A stretch of 7,025 nucleotides of DNA from Acidimicrobiales bacterium (lineage in GTDB: Bacteria; Actinomycetota; Acidimicrobiia; Acidimicrobiales; Ilumatobacteraceae): positions 1-7,025 of the forward strand of contig JAURNB010000237.1 of NCBI GenBank assembly GCA_030830415.1, written 5' to 3'. Of the stretch, positions 6,182 to 7,025 are shown piece after piece. Each line of letters opens with the position of its first letter. The first letter of the stretch is position 1. The notes beneath the pieces were generated by a model. It saw nothing but the letters and a program-made list of their open reading frames with translations, made no database searches and was not told the DNA's origin. The translations under genes and the position numbers were made by a program.

Positions 6182-6643
6182 GTGAAACTCATTGTGGTTG
6201 TGGCGGTGGTTGCAGTTGCGGCGGCACTTGCCCAGTTTTTGCAACGTCGTAAGCCTCAAGCACCCACGCAACCAAAAATGGAAGTGCCTGCTCAGGTAGA
6301 TAGGAGCGATTTCGCCCAGCCAGAAGTGCAGTGGTTAGTGGCCGTTTTCTCATCGGCTACGTGTGCTACGTGTGTTGACGTGGTGGCAAAAGCTCAAGCT
6401 TTGGCGACCTCTCAAGTTGCAGTAGTGAATGTGGAATACCCCGACCGTAAGGATTTACACGAACGCTATGGCATCGATGCAGTGCCTACCGTTGTTGTTG
6501 CTGATATCGACGGGGTGGTGCGTGGAAGTTTTATTGGGCCCGTATCGGCGACCGACTTATGGGCCGGTGTTGCTGAAATTCGTCAGCCAGGTTCGCGAGT
6601 AGTTTCAGATTGTGCAACTTCACCCGTTGTTGAAGGTGACTGA
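6182..6643 (+). CDS. Membrane-anchored thioredoxin-fold protein with CATC active site, 153 aa
   Basis: This is probably a thiol-disulfide oxidoreductase, or a redox sensor or scaffold of the same fold. The N-terminus (about 3-20) is one hydrophobic helix followed by QRRK, then a Pro-rich linker (25-37). The thioredoxin domain runs from about 40 to 135: a strand (WLVAVFSSAT) leads into the C61-A-T-C64 redox motif, then a strand VAVVNVEYPDR, then GIDAVPT with the cis-proline at 102, the usual partner of the CXXC, and strands VVVAD and VRGSFIG. After about 135 the tail is polar and probably disordered, with one more Cys at 144. CATC differs from the CGPC of classical thioredoxin. The cluster of basic residues after the helix and a single Lys before it predict, by the positive-inside rule, that the domain faces the cytoplasm, not the exterior. 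GTG 6182 is preceded by AAGGTGG. The last 61 bp overlap the convergent ftsH gene. Confidence 0.85.
   Translation: MKLIVVVAVVAVAAALAQFLQRRKPQAPTQPKMEVPAQVDRSDFAQPEVQWLVAVFSSATCATCVDVVAKAQALATSQVAVVNVEYPDRKDLHERYGIDAVPTVVVADIDGVVRGSFIGPVSATDLWAGVAEIRQPGSRVVSDCATSPVVEGD
6583..6643. other. 61-bp convergent (tail-to-tail) coding overlap of ftsH and the thioredoxin-like gene
   Basis: The thioredoxin-like gene stops with TGA at 6641-6643 on the plus strand. ftsH stops with TGA read from 6583-6585 on the minus strand. Both stretches encode the polar, low-complexity C-terminal tails of otherwise intact proteins, so the DNA codes on both strands. No hairpin terminator was seen, so the two transcripts should have complementary 3' ends. 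Confidence 0.8.
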
Positions 6644-7025
6644 GAAGCAGATTCACTTAAGCCCTGTTGAACAAGGCGCAGCACTGCTGGCCCGTCGATG
6701 GTTTCTTCTTCCAACAAGCGCTGCGCCACAAGGTCGAGACCGCGACGGTGTTTGGTAAGAACCTCACGAGCGCGAGTTTCTTGAGCGCGCAAGATGCGAG
6801 CAATTTCTCCGTCGACCAACTTGGCAGTGTCGTCGCTGTATTCGCGACCACTGGTCATGAGGTCTTCGCCAAGAAACACTTGTTGCTGGCTGTTCCAGGC
6901 CATGGGGCCAACTGCTTCGCTCATTCCCCATTCGCGCACCATGCGTCGAGCAATGCCGGTTGCTTGTTCGAGGTCGTTTGCTGCGCCGCTATTTAAGTTG
7001 CCAAAGACCATCATCTCGGCAACTC
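6583..7025 (-). CDS. ftsH: ATP-dependent zinc metalloprotease FtsH, C-terminal part of the M41 peptidase domain (partial)
   Basis: FtsH is a hexameric, membrane-bound AAA+ protease that degrades misfolded membrane proteins and selected regulators at the cytoplasmic face. The frame is open to the right edge, so the N-terminal transmembrane part, the AAA+ domain and the HEXXH zinc site are outside; about 146 C-terminal residues are visible. They begin VAEMMVFGN, equivalent to the family's 'AEExxFG', followed by NSGAANDLEQAT. The Asp of NDL corresponds to the third zinc ligand (Asp495 of the E. coli enzyme). Next come ARRMVREWGMSE, GPMAW, VFLGEDL, the YSDDTAKLVDGEI helix and LLEEETIDGPAVLRL, all in family order. 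The last 25 or so residues (SESASQSPSTTGEV...) are a Ser/Thr/Glu-rich disordered tail, as is common in FtsH. This tail is encoded antisense to the end of the thioredoxin-like gene. No fol gene follows ftsH here. Confidence 0.95.
   Translation of the reverse strand, partial: VAEMMVFGNLNSGAANDLEQATGIARRMVREWGMSEAVGPMAWNSQQQVFLGEDLMTSGREYSDDTAKLVDGEIARILRAQETRAREVLTKHRRGLDLVAQRLLEEETIDGPAVLRLVQQGLSESASQSPSTTGEVAQSETTREPG

Noticed and set aside
6667..6996. 109-aa plus-strand open frame antisense to ftsH
   Set aside because: The minus-strand frame matches conserved FtsH sequence throughout, so this is a shadow frame.
1..7025. Check for CRISPR arrays, tRNAs, insertion sequences, phage genes or toxin-antitoxin pairs
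   Set aside because: No regularly spaced direct repeats, cloverleaf-like stretch, transposase/integrase motif or small paired genes of that type were seen; almost all sequence is explained by the seven genes listed.

Overview
The window reads as bacterial chromosome of intermediate GC content, most likely from an actinobacterium and probably class Acidimicrobiia (Ilumatobacter-like aquatic lineages). This rests on recalled family resemblance: a GT2 glycosyltransferase fused to a long polytopic membrane domain, followed by a DUF5719 protein, is a characteristically actinobacterial pair. Frequent GTG starts and weak or absent Shine-Dalgarno sites also fit. No database search was possible, so the lineage is an inference. 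Gene packing is tight: one 4-bp overlap, a 5-bp convergent gap, and a 61-bp convergent overlap.

Left part (1-680). Two genes lie on the minus strand. First comes a small unrecognised protein of about 104-117 aa. After a 21-bp gap follows the N-terminal part of a multi-span membrane protein that runs off the left edge and may be a Wzx/MATE-type polysaccharide flippase. A short divergent region of about 93-132 bp separates them from the next block.

Central part (681-5296). Two plus-strand genes overlap by ATGA and are probably translationally coupled. The first encodes a 1055-aa cytoplasmic GT2 domain joined to about a dozen membrane spans and a large extracytoplasmic domain. The second encodes a 483-aa membrane-anchored DUF5719 protein made of four beta-rich repeats of about 108 aa. 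With the possible flippase diverging from them, they suggest a cell-surface glycan assembly locus. The substrate cannot be read from the sequence.

Right part (5302-7025). A minus-strand DUF4239 (bestrophin-like) membrane protein converges on the DUF5719 gene. Divergent from it is a membrane-anchored thioredoxin-fold protein with a CATC active site. Its 3' end overlaps, tail to tail, the 3' end of ftsH, of which only the C-terminal part of the M41 peptidase is inside the window.

No tRNA, rRNA, CRISPR array, insertion sequence, phage gene or convincing hairpin terminator was seen. I did not find a demonstrably new system. The best leads are the coupled GT2-membrane/DUF5719 pair, the EE variant of the GT2 ED motif, and the predicted cytoplasm-facing CATC thioredoxin.
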